DNA from: Zhongshania sp.
GTDB lineage: Bacteria > Pseudomonadota > Gammaproteobacteria > Pseudomonadales > Spongiibacteraceae
DNA: 64,000 bases
Direction: 5' to 3'
NCBI RefSeq assembly: GCF_029212375.1
Contig: NZ_JARGNU010000005.1
Location: forward strand, 68,395 to 132,394
Shown: in pieces, positions 41,376 to 52,233 of the stretch
How positions within the stretch are numbered: position 1 is the stretch's first letter
Layout of the letters: each line of letters begins with the position of its first letter
Notes under the pieces: generated by a model
The model's input: the letters and a program-made list of their open reading frames with translations, nothing else
The model's database searches: none
Told to the model about the DNA's origin: nothing
Translations under genes and position numbers: made by a program

Positions 41376-42425
41376 TTACATGCCTGCAATATTGACTTGC
41401 GGCTCGTCTTCCCCTGCTGCTTCGATGCTGCCGATCACCTGTGCCACTTCACCCTGCTGGGTGAGCATGTCGATAACAGCTTCGGCGTCATCGGCGGCAA
41501 CCGCCATCACCATACCGATACCGCAGTTGAAGGTGCGGTACATTTCCCGCGCTTCAACATTGCCTTGCTCTTGCAGCCAGTCGAAAATCGCTGGGCGCTG
41601 CCAAGTGCTGCTGTCGATAACCGCTTTAGTGTTGCGGGGCAGAACGCGGGGGATGTTGTCTAACAGGCCGCCGCCAGTAATGTGGGCGAGGGCATTGACC
41701 CGATACTGCTTGATAACCCGCAGTACGGGCTTGATGTAGATCCGCGTGGGCGCTAGCAGGGTTTCCCCTAAAGTGCTGTCGCCAAAGGCTTGGTCTAAGG
41801 TGGCGCCGCTGTGCTCAATAATTTTGCGTACCAACGAGTAACCGTTGGAGTGGGGGCCGGAGGAGTTAATGCCGACAAGTTTGTCGCCGATCTTAACGGA
41901 ACTGCCATCGATAATATTGGCTTTTTCTACTACGCCAACACAGAAGCCTGCTAAATCGTAGTCGTCGCCTTCGTACATGCCTGGCATTTCAGCGGTTTCG
42001 CCGCCAACCAATGCACAGCCTGCTTGCTCGCAGCCCGCGCCAATGCCGCCAACAACACTGGCGGCTATGTCTACATTTAGCGCGCCAGTGGCGTAGTAGT
42101 CGAGGAAGAATAAAGGCTCGGCACCCGTTACCAGTAGGTCATTGACGCACATGGCGACCAAATCGATACCGATGGTGTCGTGAATACCCACTTCCATGGC
42201 GAGTTTGAGTTTGGTGCCGACGCCGTCGGTGCCGGAAACCAATACCGGTTCTTTATAGTCGGTTGGAATTTGGCACAGGGCGCCGAAGCCGCCAAGGCCA
42301 CTCATGACCTCGGGGCGACGGGTGCGTTTGGCAACATCTTTAATGCGTTCTACTAGCGCATCACCGGCATCGATATCAACGCCGGCATCTTTATAGCTTA
42401 AGCTGGGCTTACTGGTGTCAGTCAT
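41376..42425 (-). CDS. purM: phosphoribosylformylglycinamidine cyclo-ligase
   Basis: [50 protein letters not shown]. Confidence 0.96.
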   Translation of the reverse strand: MTDTSKPSLSYKDAGVDIDAGDALVERIKDVAKRTRRPEVMSGLGGFGALCQIPTDYKEPVLVSGTDGVGTKLKLAMEVGIHDTIGIDLVAMCVNDLLVTGAEPLFFLDYYATGALNVDIAASVVGGIGAGCEQAGCALVGGETAEMPGMYEGDDYDLAGFCVGVVEKANIIDGSSVKIGDKLVGINSSGPHSNGYSLVRKIIEHSGATLDQAFGDSTLGETLLAPTRIYIKPVLRVIKQYRVNALAHITGGGLLDNIPRVLPRNTKAVIDSSTWQRPAIFDWLQEQGNVEAREMYRTFNCGIGMVMAVAADDAEAVIDMLTQQGEVAQVIGSIEAAGEDEPQVNIAGM

Positions 42426-42540
42426 AGTCGTTGGCTGTCCTCTAAGAGGGCGCCATTCTAGCTTGATTGCGAGTTTAATTCAGCAGCAAAAACGCGACTT
42501 TTTGCCACTACTCACGACGATGTCACGGTTGCTTGCTACA

Positions 42541-43665
42541 ATGGCGCCTCGCGACAGGGAAAAGGGCATAAATAAAGTGAAGCAAATAATTCGGGTGTCG
42601 GTCATTTTCTGCATATGGGTGATGGCCGGAAGCGGTCAAGTAATGGCCGGTACGGTTGTTAACTTATACGACGAGCAGCTGGCGGTGGAGTCTCAGTCGC
42701 GCGAAGTCTTGAAAGCAGCCGCAGCCGAGGCGCTAGAACGGGTTTTTGTGCGGGTCTCTGGGCGTCGAGATGTCGGTAGTAGCCCGTCTTTGGCTGCTGC
42801 ACTGGCACAGCCGGAGCCTTTTATTACCCAATACCGCTACCAGCGGAGTAAAAGTGATGCGGGCGGCGATGTGCTGCAGCTCAGCCTTAGCTTCTCGCCG
42901 CGACAGGTCAATTCCGAGCTGCAATCGGCGGGTTTGCCGGTATGGTCTGCCAATCGTCCGGCAGTATTGGTGTGGTTGCTTGCTGACACCGTGGATGGTC
43001 GCCAATTTGTGGGTACCGACACTCAGGCGGAATTGCTCAGAGATTTGAAGGAAGTCGCCCAGCGTCGAGGCATAGTATTGCAATTGCCTCTGTTTGATTT
43101 GGCGGATTCGACCAATTTGAGCGCCGATGAACTTTGGCAAATGTCGGTGGACGATGTGCGTGCGGCATCGCAGCGGTATTCTGCGCCATTTGTGCTGATG
43201 GGCCGCGCTTCGCAGTTTTCGACTGGGCAGTGGGTGGCCAGTTGGGCGGTTTTGCAGGGTGATGAGATGATTCAGCTCGACAGCGAAGGCATGGATGGCC
43301 GAGATTTGCTGGCCGCGCCGGTGGACGCGTTAGCCGATCTGCAAGCATCAAAGTATTCGGTAGTGGCTGGCGGAGCGAGTAGTAGCGCAAATAGTTTAAT
43401 TTATATTAGCGGTGTAAAAGACTTCGCAGCCTACGCTGACATGGTCACCTATTTAGAGGGCTTGGCTGTTGTTCAGCATGCCAATACCGTGTGGCTGTCC
43501 AGCAATGAGTTGATTCTTGAGCTGGTGCTTAATGACGATATGGAAAAGGTAAAGCGCTTCCTTAGCTTAGATGGCCGTTTGCTGGAAGAGTCGCCGGGGA
43601 TGATGCAATCAAAATCTCCGCAAGCGGTGGCAGCGTATTATCGTTGGTCAGGTAGGCACTTGTGA
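42541..43665 (+). CDS. DUF2066 domain-containing protein
   Basis: VVNLYDEQLAVESQSREVLKAAAAEALERVFVRVSGRRD; conserved position between purM and a PerM-type gene; ORF can extend to 42415. Confidence 0.82.
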   Translation: MAPRDREKGINKVKQIIRVSVIFCIWVMAGSGQVMAGTVVNLYDEQLAVESQSREVLKAAAAEALERVFVRVSGRRDVGSSPSLAAALAQPEPFITQYRYQRSKSDAGGDVLQLSLSFSPRQVNSELQSAGLPVWSANRPAVLVWLLADTVDGRQFVGTDTQAELLRDLKEVAQRRGIVLQLPLFDLADSTNLSADELWQMSVDDVRAASQRYSAPFVLMGRASQFSTGQWVASWAVLQGDEMIQLDSEGMDGRDLLAAPVDALADLQASKYSVVAGGASSSANSLIYISGVKDFAAYADMVTYLEGLAVVQHANTVWLSSNELILELVLNDDMEKVKRFLSLDGRLLEESPGMMQSKSPQAVAAYYRWSGRHL

Positions 43666-44753
43666 GTAGTTTGCCTAAACCGGTTTGGGTCTTTGCCGGC
43701 CTTGGTGTTCTCGCTTTGGTCCTTCATTTATTGGGGCCAATTCTGATGCCATTTTTGCTGGCGGCGGTGCTTGCGTACATGGGTGACCCGCTTGCCGATC
43801 GGCTCGAAGCTAAGGGCATGGGCCGAACTTGGGCGGTGGTGACGGTGTTTGCTACCCTGAGTGTTGGCGGATTGGTGGTGTTGGCAATTACGGTGCCGCT
43901 GTTGATAGAGCAGCTGCAGTTGTTAATGGAGCGGCTGTACGATGGCCTGCGTTGGTTGCAGGCCACAGCCTTGCCCGCGCTGCGCCAATATTTGGATTTG
44001 CCTGGGCAATCTCAGCCAATGGACGCTGCGCGTGACGCGATAAGCAAGCATTGGGACAGTGCAGGGGGAATTCTCTTTTACCTCTGGGGTAAGGTTAGCG
44101 GCTCAAGTCTTGCCCTCCTTGCGTGGTTGGCGAACATCACTTTAGTGCCGGTGGTTAGCTTTTATTTGTTGCGCGACTGGGATGTGCTAATGGCGGCAAT
44201 TCGCAATTTACTGCCAAGGTCAATAGAGGCGCGCACGGTGCTTATTGCCAGCGAGTGTGATGAAATTCTTGGCGCTTTTGCTCGCGGCCAACTATTGGTG
44301 ATGTTGGCTTTGGCAGCCCTGTATACCGTGGGGCTGTGGATTGTGGGTTTAGATTTAGCCTTGGTGCTGGGTTTGGCTGCTGGTTTGGCGAGTATCGTTC
44401 CGTATCTTGGGGTTATTGTTGGTATTGGCGCCGCCGGTACGGCCGCATTTTTTCAGTTTGATAGCCTTTGGCCTCTTGCGGGGGTGGCGGCGGTATTTGG
44501 AGTGGGCCAGCTATTGGAATCGATGTTGTTAACGCCGATGTTGGTCGGCGAAAAAATAGGCCTGCATCCGGTGGTGGTGATATTTGCAATATTGGCTGGC
44601 GGCCAGTTATTTGGTTTTGTTGGAATTTTGCTGGCACTGCCTGTTGCCGCGGTTATTAAAGTGATGATTAATCATTTACACGCCTCTTATAAACAAAGTG
44701 GTTTCTATGGCGCGGTCACGGTGCTGACTGACGAGCAGGAGCTTGGGGATTAA
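43662..44753 (+). CDS. AI-2E/PerM family transporter
   Basis: LGPILMPFLLAAVLAYMGDPLADRLE ... GLAAGLASIVPYLGVIVG. Confidence 0.9.
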   Translation: MSSLPKPVWVFAGLGVLALVLHLLGPILMPFLLAAVLAYMGDPLADRLEAKGMGRTWAVVTVFATLSVGGLVVLAITVPLLIEQLQLLMERLYDGLRWLQATALPALRQYLDLPGQSQPMDAARDAISKHWDSAGGILFYLWGKVSGSSLALLAWLANITLVPVVSFYLLRDWDVLMAAIRNLLPRSIEARTVLIASECDEILGAFARGQLLVMLALAALYTVGLWIVGLDLALVLGLAAGLASIVPYLGVIVGIGAAGTAAFFQFDSLWPLAGVAAVFGVGQLLESMLLTPMLVGEKIGLHPVVVIFAILAGGQLFGFVGILLALPVAAVIKVMINHLHASYKQSGFYGAVTVLTDEQELGD

Positions 44754-45448
44754 TGGCAAGTCAGCAACTGCCATTGGCGTTTAAGCTAGACAATGAAGCA
44801 ACTTTTGATAATTTCTACGTGGCTGAAGAGCATCGCCTAGTGGTGAATCAACTGCGCTTGCAGGCCGCTGCCCAAGGTGAAAAGTGGGTTTATTTGGGGG
44901 GGGGCGTTGGGCGCAGTCATTTGCTGCAGGCGTGCTGTCATTTGGCCGAAGGCGCAGGTTTGTATGCCCGCTATATTCCATTGGCCGAGGTGGTGGATTA
45001 TGAACCCGAGGCTTTGTTGGAAGGCTCTGAGTACCTTGATTTATTGTGTTTAGATGACTTAGACGCCGTGGTGGGGCGCGCCAATTGGGAGCGGGCGTTG
45101 TTTAATTGCTATAACCAGATGTTAACAACGGAATCGCGGATGCTGGTTGCATCGGCCAAGCCGCTAAGTCAGCAGGAGGTGGAATTACCTGATTTGCGTT
45201 CGCGCCTGCAGAGCTTTAGTGCTTATTTTTTGCACAGCTCCGACGAGGCGGCCAAGCTGGCTGCATTTCAGTTTCGGGCGGGGCTGCGAGGAATTACAAT
45301 TTCTGACGCGGTGGCTGAATATATTTACATGCGTTGCCAGCGCGACCTTGCGAGTTTATTTGGAATATTGAATACTCTGGACCTGCTCAGTTTGGCTGAG
45401 CAACGCAAGCTCACTATTCCCTTTATAAAAAAGGCGATGGGGTGGTAA
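44753..45448 (+). CDS. hda: DnaA regulatory inactivator Hda
   Basis: QLPLAFKLDNEATFDNFYV, DnaA-like AAA+ protein, 231 aa; overlaps perM-like stop. Confidence 0.93.
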   Translation: MASQQLPLAFKLDNEATFDNFYVAEEHRLVVNQLRLQAAAQGEKWVYLGGGVGRSHLLQACCHLAEGAGLYARYIPLAEVVDYEPEALLEGSEYLDLLCLDDLDAVVGRANWERALFNCYNQMLTTESRMLVASAKPLSQQEVELPDLRSRLQSFSAYFLHSSDEAAKLAAFQFRAGLRGITISDAVAEYIYMRCQRDLASLFGILNTLDLLSLAEQRKLTIPFIKKAMGW

Positions 45449-45697
45449 GTATTTTTGTCGTAAAACTGGTAATACGTATATTTGCGACTATTTTTAGCAT
45501 AAGCATAGGGACGTGCTTGTTAACAGGTGTTCGGAGAACTTCATTCAACTAGAATGGCTGGGTGCTTAAAATGAGGGCTTGCGTGGTAAAATTACACAAA
45601 ATCAGGCGTGCAAGCGTCAATGCCCATGTTATTCTGGACTCATGGCGTGCTTTCACGGCATAGCAAAGGAAGTTTCTAAAAAATGAAGGGGAGAGTT

Positions 45698-46804
45698 ATG
45701 CGTAAATTTCTATTGAGTGCGGCAGTGGCTAGTTGCATGTTGCCTACTCTGGTCTCTGCTGCGGAGGAAGGTACTTGGTATTTGAACCCAGCCATCGGCC
45801 AGTACTTTTTTGACGGTTCTCGTGACTTGACCAGCACAGAAGTGGCGCTGTTTGGCGCTGAATATGTACTCAGCAAAGACTGGGGCGTTGAATTGCGTGG
45901 TTTGTACGCCGTTGCGGCAAGCGATCGCGATATTAAAGCGTTGGATCAAAAAATCCTTGGCAGCAGTGTTGATATGCTGCGCTATTTCAGCACTGACAGT
46001 AAGTTAACTCCTTATCTCGCTGGTGGTGTGGGTGTTATTGAATCAGATTTTGAAAATGGTCGCTACGACAGCCAGACTCAACTGAATGCTGGTGGCGGTG
46101 TTCGTTACGCCATCGATCAGCAGTGGTCTGTGCGTGGTGATGCGCGCATGGTTTATGGTACCGACCATGAAACTCAAGATAGTAATGTATCAATTGGTTT
46201 GAGTTATAACTTTGGTGGCTCACCCACGCCAGCACCTACTCCTATGCCTGTATCGAATGATTCCGATGCTGATGGCGTAGAAGATGGCGTTGACCAGTGC
46301 CCAGGTACGCCTGCTGGTGTTGCTGTGGATGCAAAAGGTTGTGCTTTGGATAAAGACGGTGACGGCGTGCCAAACTACCGTGACAAGTGTCCAAACACCC
46401 CAGCTGGTCGTCAGGTTGATAAATTCGGTTGCAAGTTCGTTCTTAAGCACACCGAAAGCCTCAAGCTGGAAATTAATTTCGCTAACGACTCAGATGCGAT
46501 TCCAGTAGCCTATGCTTCAGAGCTGAAAAAGGTTGCTGACTTCATGACTAAGTTCAGCGGTATTAAAGCGGTTGTAGAAGGTCACGCCGATAGCGTTGGC
46601 GCTGCAGCGTATAACAAGCAATTGTCTCAGCGTCGTGCAGACGCAGTGCGCAACGCCTTGATTCGCGATTACAATATTGCGGAGAATCGTCTGAGTGCAG
46701 TGGGTTACGGTGAAGAGCGCCCAATTGCCGATAATAAAGCAGCGGATGGCCGTCGTGCTAACCGCCGTGTTATTGCGGTAATGGCGGCAGAGGTTGCTGA
46801 ATAA
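45698..46804 (+). CDS. OmpA/OprF-family outer-membrane protein with thrombospondin type 3-like repeats
   Basis: Signal MRKFLLSAAVASCMLPTLVSA, DSDADGVEDGVDQCPGTPAG repeats, EGHADSVGAAAYNKQLSQRRADAVRNAL OmpA motif. Confidence 0.93.
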   Translation: MRKFLLSAAVASCMLPTLVSAAEEGTWYLNPAIGQYFFDGSRDLTSTEVALFGAEYVLSKDWGVELRGLYAVAASDRDIKALDQKILGSSVDMLRYFSTDSKLTPYLAGGVGVIESDFENGRYDSQTQLNAGGGVRYAIDQQWSVRGDARMVYGTDHETQDSNVSIGLSYNFGGSPTPAPTPMPVSNDSDADGVEDGVDQCPGTPAGVAVDAKGCALDKDGDGVPNYRDKCPNTPAGRQVDKFGCKFVLKHTESLKLEINFANDSDAIPVAYASELKKVADFMTKFSGIKAVVEGHADSVGAAAYNKQLSQRRADAVRNALIRDYNIAENRLSAVGYGEERPIADNKAADGRRANRRVIAVMAAEVAE

Positions 46805-46821
46805 ACTTCAGCAAGCTAAAT

Positions 46822-46852
46822 AAAAAAAGGGGCCTTCGGGTCCCTTTTTTTA
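46822..46852 (+). terminator. Rho-independent terminator downstream of ompA-like gene
   Basis: A7-GGGGCC-ttcg-GGTCCC-T7. Confidence 0.85.
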
Positions 46853-47099
46853 TGTCTGAAAAAACTGCTTTAGTGGTGGCGCGAAGGTGTTTAGAAAGAC
46901 CTTAAGGCGGAGTTATCGTCTTGAAAAGAGGTTTGTTTTCGTGATTTTGACTGCAAGTGTATAGCTGGCATGGATCTTGTAGATCACCTGTATAGATAGC
47001 CATAAATCGAGCTGAATTCACCATTATGGTGCGCTTATTGGTGGCTTGTAATTATATGGATGCTCCTTAGTGGTGCGCCATAGTATTGGGGAGATATAG

Positions 47100-49283
47100 A
47101 TGATCTTTGGCCGAAAACACCGTAAGCCAATAACCATAGTTGATAAAAAGGTTGTCGACTGGAAGTACGCAGTATGTGGCTACTGCTCCACTGGCTGCTC
47201 TATCGAGGTGGGCTTGAACGCCGAGGGTAAACCCGTGGCTAGCCGTGGCAAGGGCAATGCGCCGGTCAATCAAGGCAAGCTTTGCATTAAAGGTATCTTT
47301 GAACACGAGCTAAGCGTTACTCCGGGTCGCGGTACTGAGCCGTTGATGCGCAATAAGATATATGATCAGTTTCAGCCCGCGAGTTGGGATACTGCACTGG
47401 ATAAAACCGCTGCAGAGTTTAAGCGTATTCAAGCGAAATATGGGCGTGATAGTGTCGCGGTTGTCTCGACTGGGCAGCTGCTTACAGAAGAATTTTATAC
47501 TTTAGGTAAGTTGGTGCGTGGGGTCATTGGCACCAATAATTATGATGGTAATACCACTCTGTGCATGGCCTCTGCGGTATCGGGTTATAAACGCTCTTTT
47601 GGCGCAGATGGTCCGCCAGGTTGTTACGACGATTTTGAAAGCACCCACTGTTTGATGGCTTTTGGCTCTAATCTGCCAGAGCAGCACCCCATTATTTATT
47701 GGCGCTTAAAAGAAGCGCTGGAAAAACGTAAATTCCCACTGATCGTGGTAGATCCACGCGTCACCATGTTTGCTCAGTTTGCGGACATTCATCTGCCGAT
47801 TACCCCTGGCACAGACCTAGTGTTATTGAATGCCCTAGCGCACGTGATCTTAGCGGAAGGGCTTCAAGATCAGGCTTATATCGAAGCCCACTGCAATGGC
47901 TTTGAGGAGCTGAAAGCGACGGTAGCCAAATACGATCCGGTCAGTGCCTCACGGATTTGCGGCATAGACGCCGACATGATTAAAAATGTGGCCAGAATTT
48001 ATGCCAAAGCGCCATCGGCGATGAGTATCTGGACCATGGGCATTAACCAGAGCACCCACGGCACCGACGGTGTTTGTGGTATTAATAATCTCAATTTAAT
48101 CACCGGCAATATTGGTATTCCTGGCGGCACCAGTCTGTCGATCACTGGTCAGTGTAATGCAATGGGCACGCGGGAGTGGTCGTCTTGCTCGGGCTTACCG
48201 GGTTATCGCGCCCTTGAAAAACAAGAACACCGTGATGAGGTCGCTAAATTTTGGGGTGTGGACGAAAGTTTCTTCCCAGCTAAGCGCGGCCTGCAGCAAA
48301 CCGATATTTTCCCCGCTATTGAGTCCGGCGAGATTAAGGCTTTGTGGATAGTGGCCACTAATCCACTAACGTCGATGCCGAACCAACCGCGAATTAAGAA
48401 GGCGCTGGAAAAACTCGAGTTTATGGTGGTGCAAGACGGCTACAAAGACTGTGAGACGGTAAATTTTGCCCATGTGTATTTGCCAGGCGCGCTTTGGGGT
48501 GAAAAAGAAGGGGTGCAGACCAATACCGAACGTCGGGTTAATTTGGTGCGCAAATTTGTTGAGCCGCCGGGACAGTCCAAGCCAGATCACTGGATATTTA
48601 GTGAGCTGGCAAAGCGTTTTGAGCAGGGGCGGACGATGGTATTTCCCGAGACCACCTCTGAAATTTTTGACGAGATGAAACAGCTGTCTAAGGGTGACGG
48701 CCGTAATCTCGATATATCCGGCATGAGCCACGACTTAATTGAGGCTCAGCGTGGTATTCAATGGCCAATGCGCGAAGGTGCAGAAACCGGCGATCCGCGC
48801 TTATATAGCGACGGTATATTCCCCAGCCCGAATGGCAAGGCGAATTTGTTGGCGATGGATTATATCGAAGACAACGAAGTGCCCAGCGATAGCTACCCCT
48901 TCTGGCTGAATAGCGGCCGAGTGGTTGAGCATTTTCATACGCGTACTAAGACCGGCAAAATTGGTAATTTGAATAAGTTTAGCCCCACACCTTATATGGA
49001 GATGAATCCAGATTCTGCCCGTGAGCAGGGGGTTAAGCACCAGAGTTATGTGCGGCTAGTATCTAAGCGTGGCGATGCAGTGGTGATGGTTCAGCTCACG
49101 CAGCGAGTGCCTCACAATATGGTGTTTATTCCCATGCATTACCACGATTGTGTTAACCGCTTGTCACTGGGTTTACTCGATCCCTATTCACGGCAACCTG
49201 CCTTTAAGCAGTGTGCGGTGCGCATAGAGCAGATTGATCAAAAAGAAGCTGGGCGACTAAACGTTGAGCGTCGCGCCTACTGA
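47100..49283 (+). CDS. cytoplasmic-type molybdopterin oxidoreductase, assimilatory nitrate reductase (NasA/NapA)-like catalytic subunit
   Basis: VCGYCSTGCSIEVGL Fe-S motif, NTTLCMASAVSGYKRSFGADGPP (Mo-ligand Cys region), no Tat motif at the N-terminus. Confidence 0.82.
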   Translation: MIFGRKHRKPITIVDKKVVDWKYAVCGYCSTGCSIEVGLNAEGKPVASRGKGNAPVNQGKLCIKGIFEHELSVTPGRGTEPLMRNKIYDQFQPASWDTALDKTAAEFKRIQAKYGRDSVAVVSTGQLLTEEFYTLGKLVRGVIGTNNYDGNTTLCMASAVSGYKRSFGADGPPGCYDDFESTHCLMAFGSNLPEQHPIIYWRLKEALEKRKFPLIVVDPRVTMFAQFADIHLPITPGTDLVLLNALAHVILAEGLQDQAYIEAHCNGFEELKATVAKYDPVSASRICGIDADMIKNVARIYAKAPSAMSIWTMGINQSTHGTDGVCGINNLNLITGNIGIPGGTSLSITGQCNAMGTREWSSCSGLPGYRALEKQEHRDEVAKFWGVDESFFPAKRGLQQTDIFPAIESGEIKALWIVATNPLTSMPNQPRIKKALEKLEFMVVQDGYKDCETVNFAHVYLPGALWGEKEGVQTNTERRVNLVRKFVEPPGQSKPDHWIFSELAKRFEQGRTMVFPETTSEIFDEMKQLSKGDGRNLDISGMSHDLIEAQRGIQWPMREGAETGDPRLYSDGIFPSPNGKANLLAMDYIEDNEVPSDSYPFWLNSGRVVEHFHTRTKTGKIGNLNKFSPTPYMEMNPDSAREQGVKHQSYVRLVSKRGDAVVMVQLTQRVPHNMVFIPMHYHDCVNRLSLGLLDPYSRQPAFKQCAVRIEQIDQKEAGRLNVERRAY

Positions 49284-49385
49284 ATGGTGCGGGCGCTGCC
49301 CGCGCAGAACATCTTGTAGTTTGTCATATGGTTTTTAGAGTGTTTGTGGCTTTAGCGCCAATACGCTCGGCAAAGGGTCTTATAT

Positions 49386-51236
49386 ATGTGGAAAGTTAGA
49401 GACGATGAACCCAGTTACGCCTTTCTCAAGGAGCCAACGGCTCCTGAGGTAAATTATTACGAGGCGCCCATCGATCTTATTGCGCGTACTGGTGGGGCCT
49501 TGCCCGCTGGCCGCGAAATGTTTATTAATGAAGAGCCTGGCGTGGGTAATAACCCCAATCGTAATAAACAGCATGCATTTCATTTTACTGCCGATAATTG
49601 CATAGGCTGCCACGCCTGCGAAGCGGCCTGTAGTGAGAAAAACGACAATCCTGCGCATATCAGTTTCCGCTCTGTAGGCTATGTTGAAGGCGGCACCTAC
49701 CCCGACTTCAAACGCATGAATATTTCCATGGCCTGCAATCACTGCGACGATCCGGTGTGTTTAAAAGGTTGTCCAACCCGCGCTTACACCAAGCATGTGG
49801 AATACGGCGCGGTGCTGCAAGATCCAGAAACCTGCTTTGGCTGCGGTTACTGCACTTGGGTCTGCCCTTATAACGCGCCGCAACTCGACCCAATCAAAGG
49901 TCAGGTGTCTAAGTGCAATATGTGTGTAGATCGCCTCGAGGTTAATTTAAAACCCGCCTGTGTGTCGGCGTGCTTGGGTAATGCACTTAATTTTGGTGTG
50001 GTCGATGATCTGCCGGAAAACCGCGAACAGGGTAAAACGAGTATTCCTGGCTTTCCCGATCCCGAGATCACCCACCCTAATATTCGCTTCCAGCAAATTC
50101 AAAATATGCCTGACGAAGTGACTCGCACCGATGGTATGTCGGTGAAATACCATAAGGGCGACGATGGCCAGTATCGGCCAGTGGTAGATCAGAAGAAAGG
50201 CGTTGAGAAGAAGTGGAGTCTCGGCAAACTTAGCTCTCGCGAAAATCCGCTGGTGATATTTACCTTGGTTAGCCAAACCTCGCTAGGCGCCTTTTTGTTG
50301 AGTTTCCTTGGCGCGCAGCTGGGTATCGACAGCATTATCGCCCTGCGTGACTCAGTGATGTACATCCCCTTTATGGCGGCAACAGTGGGTCTAGCTGGGC
50401 TGGGTATGCTGATGTCGGCGACTCACCTTGGTAAACCTTGGCGCTTTTATCGGGGCTTTAATAATTTACGTCATTCTCCTGTGTGTCGTGAAGGCTTGGG
50501 TATGCTGCTGTATATGGTATTTGCTGGAATACATTTATTAGCGATGCTACCTGAAAATACCGTGTTTATTTCTCTGTTTGGTACTTGGGGAACGTTCAGC
50601 GGTGTGGCAATCACTAGCGGTTATTTGGCGCTAATCGCCGGCGCGGTGGGGCTTTACTATATGTATCGCTGCTACCGTATCCCCGCGCGGCCGTTTTGGA
50701 ATCACTGGCAGACCGGTAGCGCATTCTTAGGCACATCGCTTAGCTTGGGCAGTGTCGTGCTGGGCGCCGTTGGTGTGCCAACCTTGATGTTGATTGGCGC
50801 CGACGGCCTCGCAATGCTGAAATTGTGCCTTGCCGTCATGGTGATTGGTATTGCTTTAGAAGCCTTTGGATTGTGGCGTCATGGGGTGGCGATGGATAAG
50901 GGAAATAATGAAGGTAGTGTGTCGCACTATATTCAATGCACCTTGTTTGGCAAAAGCTATGCCCTGCGTAACCTACTATTACTGGGTAATCTGATTCTGG
51001 CGGCGGTGCTGCTCAGTGGCTCCGAGCTTGGGGTGCTGAACTTAATTGGTGGCGCGGTATTGTGCGGTTCTATATTAGCAACGGCGATAATTGGACGCTG
51101 CCTCTTCTATGTATTGGTAATACCCACAACCATGCCCGGCGCGTTCTTTTGGAAGAACAAAGATTTTGAAGAGCATGCACGAGACATCGGCTTGGCCAAT
51201 ATGCCCCAAGTTGGTGTGGTAGCGCACGCTCACTGA
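49386..51236 (+). CDS. fused ferredoxin-like (DmsB-type) and DmsC-type membrane anchor subunit
   Basis: CIGCHACEAAC, CNHCDDPVCLKGCPTRAY, CFGCGYCTWVCPYNAP, CNMCVDRLEVNLKPACVSAC then about 8 hydrophobic segments with NPLVIFTLVSQTSLGAFLLS. Confidence 0.85.
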   Translation: MWKVRDDEPSYAFLKEPTAPEVNYYEAPIDLIARTGGALPAGREMFINEEPGVGNNPNRNKQHAFHFTADNCIGCHACEAACSEKNDNPAHISFRSVGYVEGGTYPDFKRMNISMACNHCDDPVCLKGCPTRAYTKHVEYGAVLQDPETCFGCGYCTWVCPYNAPQLDPIKGQVSKCNMCVDRLEVNLKPACVSACLGNALNFGVVDDLPENREQGKTSIPGFPDPEITHPNIRFQQIQNMPDEVTRTDGMSVKYHKGDDGQYRPVVDQKKGVEKKWSLGKLSSRENPLVIFTLVSQTSLGAFLLSFLGAQLGIDSIIALRDSVMYIPFMAATVGLAGLGMLMSATHLGKPWRFYRGFNNLRHSPVCREGLGMLLYMVFAGIHLLAMLPENTVFISLFGTWGTFSGVAITSGYLALIAGAVGLYYMYRCYRIPARPFWNHWQTGSAFLGTSLSLGSVVLGAVGVPTLMLIGADGLAMLKLCLAVMVIGIALEAFGLWRHGVAMDKGNNEGSVSHYIQCTLFGKSYALRNLLLLGNLILAAVLLSGSELGVLNLIGGAVLCGSILATAIIGRCLFYVLVIPTTMPGAFFWKNKDFEEHARDIGLANMPQVGVVAHAH

Positions 51237-51263
51237 GGAGTGTTAGCTTAAGCTTAGCAAGCA

Positions 51264-51296
51264 TAAGGGCAGCGTAGCTGCCCTTACTCGTTTTTT
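51264..51296. terminator. Rho-independent terminator after the molybdoenzyme operon
   Basis: TAAGGGCAGC-gta-GCTGCCCTTA perfect 10-bp stem then T6. Confidence 0.88.
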
Positions 51297-51308
51297 GTCC
51301 TCAGGTTG

Positions 51309-51989
51309 TTAGTGAGGCCCTATCGACAGGGCCAAAATCATGCTTAATTCCGCCATAGAGCGGCCGCTTTCCTGCTGCATTTCATTAAAGGCATGTTGTG
51401 CGATTTTAAGATCGCGCTGCGCAGTAAGCTGGCTTTTATCTATTAGCCCGACGCTAATCAGCGCGGTGCACACATCTTGGCTTAAAATAAAGGTGTCTTT
51501 GCCGCTGAAGCGCAAAAAATACTGGCCACTATTGCCGCCTAGGCGACTGCCATGTTTTTTAAGGTAGGCCCACAAACCGACAAGGTCCTCGCTGGGCCAG
51601 CTTGCTAAAAACTGGCCAAAGCTGCCGTGTTCTCGTTGAATGTCGAGAATAAACAGGGCGTTGTCTTGCACAGATTTAACTTTGGTTAAATTGCGTACAA
51701 TGCGCCGGTCGCTGGCCATAGTTTCAATTTGTTCGGGAGAGCGCGAAGCAACCCAAATCGGCAGAAAGCCATTGAACACCTCCTCAAAGCCAGGCCATTT
51801 ATTGGAAATAACCCGCCATACAAAACCCGCGCGAAACACACAGGCGGCCATCTCGGCTAAGTAGCGATGATCGGGAACAGCGTTTAATTCTTCAGTATTC
51901 AGGCTGCTGGGCAGCAGATCTTCAATCGCCGCGATACTACCGTGTTGAACAATTGCTCGTTCTAAAAATGTTTTATAAAGAGACTTCAT
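51309..51989 (-). CDS. DNA-3-methyladenine glycosylase I (Tag)-like protein
   Basis: DHRYLAEMAACVFRAGFVWRVISNKWPGFEEVFNGF... Confidence 0.78.
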   Translation of the reverse strand: MKSLYKTFLERAIVQHGSIAAIEDLLPSSLNTEELNAVPDHRYLAEMAACVFRAGFVWRVISNKWPGFEEVFNGFLPIWVASRSPEQIETMASDRRIVRNLTKVKSVQDNALFILDIQREHGSFGQFLASWPSEDLVGLWAYLKKHGSRLGGNSGQYFLRFSGKDTFILSQDVCTALISVGLIDKSQLTAQRDLKIAQHAFNEMQQESGRSMAELSMILALSIGPH

Positions 51990-52233
51990 ATAAGACCTTG
52001 CTACGCGCTACCGCCAGCGCGCGGAGGTAATGCGCTCGCAGCCGTTTGGGATAGATCCATAATAAACATCGTAGCGGCGTAGCGGCAATAACATTTCTCC
52101 GCGTTACGTTAACTTCTTGAGCGTGCTGCTTTCATAAAATCGCCTTATTTCTGACATAAAACTGTCAGTGTTTTGTCGCAATTCCCCCGTAGTCTTTAGC
52201 GATTATTATTTTCGCAGTAATTCTGGAGGAAGC

